A stretch of DNA of 7,444 nt from an uncultured Gemmatimonadaceae bacterium (GTDB taxonomy: Bacteria > Gemmatimonadota > Gemmatimonadetes > Gemmatimonadales > Gemmatimonadaceae), in the NCBI GenBank assembly GCA_955652265.1, contig CATPBD010000037.1, positions 1-7,444 on the forward strand. Direction: 5' to 3'. The notes beneath the pieces were generated by a model, which was not told where the DNA came from, searched no databases, and saw only the letters and a list, made by a program, of their open reading frames with translations. Within the stretch, counting starts at the first letter, position 1. Every line of letters begins with the position of its first letter. The position numbers and the translations under genes were made by a program. Below are positions 6,139 through 7,444 of the stretch, piece by piece.

Positions 6139-7444
6139 TCACAGCGAAAACACGAACAGCTCGCCGCCCCAGCTAGTCCATTTGGCAATGTCGGGCAGGG
6201 TCGTTCCCCGCTCACGAACATCGTACGGAAGATTGGCCGCGACGTCTCCGGCGATGAGTAGTCCCATGTCGCCTCCTATTCCTGCATAAATCGCGACATA
6301 CTGTTTTCCATCAGGACCGGTGTAGGTGATTGGATTTCCAACGACGCCTGAGCCCACCTTGAACTGCCACAGCACCTTGCCGTTGCGCGCGTCGACCGCC
6401 TTGAACCACCCGTCGAGCGTTCCGTAAAACACGACGCCACCTGCAGTCGCGAGAGCGCCACCCCACACGGGATACGGCTCCTTGATTCCCCAGATCTTCT
6501 TGCCCGTCGTTGCGTCCCAGGCCATGAACTCGCCGCGATAGCCGCCCGGCCCTCCCGTCTCCGGGGCGTTGCCGCCGATGAACGGGGTGCCGGCGATGTA
6601 GGTGACCGCGCGTGCCTGAAAATCCATACAGAGATTGTTTGTCGGAACGTAAAAGAGTCCCGTCTGCGGGGAGAACGCCGCGGGCTGCTGATTCTTGCCG
6701 CCCTCGAGGCTCGGACAGATGTCCTTCACATTCTTGTCCTGCGCCGTTTTCTTCGTTTCAACGACCCTGGGCCGACCCGTCGCCATGTCGATTCCAGTGG
6801 ACCAGTTCATCGGCACGAACGGCTCGGCCAGGAGAACCTCGCCGGTGGCGCGATCGATGGTGTATGCGAAGCCGTTGCGATCAAAGTGCACGAGCGCCCC
6901 TCGCGTCTGTCCCTTGATCGGCAGGTCGACGAGGATGTTCTCGTTCACCGCGTCATAGTCCCACATATCGTGCGGCGTCACCTGATACGCCCACACCATC
7001 TCGCCCGTGTCCGCATCGCGCGCCAGAATCGCCGCTGTCCACTTGTTGTCACCCGTGCGCTGGCTCTCATTCCAGGGTCCGGGGTTGCTGGTGCCGTGAT
7101 AGATGAGATTGAGCGCGGGATCATAGGAAAGCCATCCCCACACTGCGCCACCGCCGGTTTTCCAGGTGTCGCCCGGCCACGAGGTGGCGCCGAGGTCTTT
7201 TCCCCGGTCGTGGGCGTAGAACGGTTTGAATTTGGAACCGATCTTCACGTCTTTGTCCGGCCCGATATTGTAGGCGCGCCAGATTTCCTTTCCCGTTGAA
7301 GCATCGAGCGCGGCGATCCATCCGCGCACTCCCATCTCACCGCCGCTCGATCCCACGATGACTTTACCCTTCTCGACGATCGGTGCCATCGTCATCGTCT
7401 CGCCACGAGAAAGATCACCCATCTTCGTCCGCCACACCTGCATC
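6139..7444 (-). CDS. PQQ-dependent alcohol (methanol/ethanol family) dehydrogenase with lanthanide-type active site (5' end outside the window)
   Basis: The last 434 residues are visible; by comparison with about 600-residue family members, roughly 130-170 N-terminal residues lie beyond the right edge. The apparent Met at 7443 is internal, because full-length enzymes have propeller sequence before this point. Numbering from that Met, the PQQ and metal site reads E36 (GGEMGVRG), W102 under the cofactor (GGGAVWGW), N120 (SNPGPWN), catalytic D162 and D164 in WDYDAVNE, and R189 in DRNGFAYTIDR. C243 and C272 match the structural disulfide seen in methanol dehydrogenase, and tryptophan-docking blades such as DATTGKKIW (310-318) and DARNGKVLW (351-359) recur. 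Asp at +2 from the catalytic Asp is the mark of lanthanide-dependent XoxF and PedH enzymes; calcium enzymes such as MxaF have Ala there. The enzyme oxidises primary alcohols in the periplasm; the exact substrate cannot be told. No C-terminal haem domain is fused, consistent with the separate cytochrome downstream. Confidence 0.9.
   Translation of the reverse strand, partial: MQVWRTKMGDLSRGETMTMAPIVEKGKVIVGSSGGEMGVRGWIAALDASTGKEIWRAYNIGPDKDVKIGSKFKPFYAHDRGKDLGATSWPGDTWKTGGGAVWGWLSYDPALNLIYHGTSNPGPWNESQRTGDNKWTAAILARDADTGEMVWAYQVTPHDMWDYDAVNENILVDLPIKGQTRGALVHFDRNGFAYTIDRATGEVLLAEPFVPMNWSTGIDMATGRPRVVETKKTAQDKNVKDICPSLEGGKNQQPAAFSPQTGLFYVPTNNLCMDFQARAVTYIAGTPFIGGNAPETGGPGGYRGEFMAWDATTGKKIWGIKEPYPVWGGALATAGGVVFYGTLDGWFKAVDARNGKVLWQFKVGSGVVGNPITYTGPDGKQYVAIYAGIGGDMGLLIAGDVAANLPYDVRERGTTLPDIAKWTSWGGELFVFSL

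Overview
The window looks like a piece of chromosome from an environmental Gram-negative bacterium. GC content is moderately high (roughly 60% by eye, not computed). There are Sec signal peptides, probable lipoproteins, a periplasmic quinoprotein dehydrogenase with its own cytochrome c, and a large exported S9 peptidase. The gene content would suit Gemmatimonadota or a similar soil phylum, but that is an impression only, because no rRNA or marker gene is present. Coding density is high: there are seven genes, no stretch over 300 bases lacks a gene, and I see no tRNA, rRNA, CRISPR array or insertion sequence.

Layout from left to right. Bases 1-843 (minus) hold a CopD-family membrane protein that runs off the left edge. 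Bases 857-1465 (minus) hold a DUF4142 lipoprotein, 13 bases upstream of copD and probably co-transcribed with it. Bases 1466-1573 are a non-coding gap with a good candidate intrinsic terminator just before the DUF4142 ribosome-binding site. Bases 1574-2368 (minus) encode a free-standing sensor-like domain of a kind I recall at the front of histidine kinases, here with no kinase. Bases 2387-3355 (plus) encode an exported serine hydrolase of the class A beta-lactamase fold, with altered active-site motifs. It is divergent from the sensor gene, with almost no space between them.

Bases 3400-7443 (minus) look like one operon, read right to left: a PQQ-dependent alcohol dehydrogenase (5' end outside the window), then 19 bases, a monohaem cytochrome c lipoprotein, then 8 bases, and a prolyl-oligopeptidase-type S9 peptidase. 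The dehydrogenase has Asp two residues after the catalytic Asp (W-D-Y-D), which is the signature of lanthanide-dependent enzymes. The likely scheme is alcohol oxidation in the periplasm with electrons passing to the cytochrome. The peptidase's role in this operon is not explained by known XoxF biology.

I did not find a convincing previously undescribed system. The points most worth following are the lanthanide-type dehydrogenase/cytochrome/peptidase operon, the degenerate beta-lactamase-like enzyme beside the orphan sensor domain, and the terminator placed just before the DUF4142 gene.
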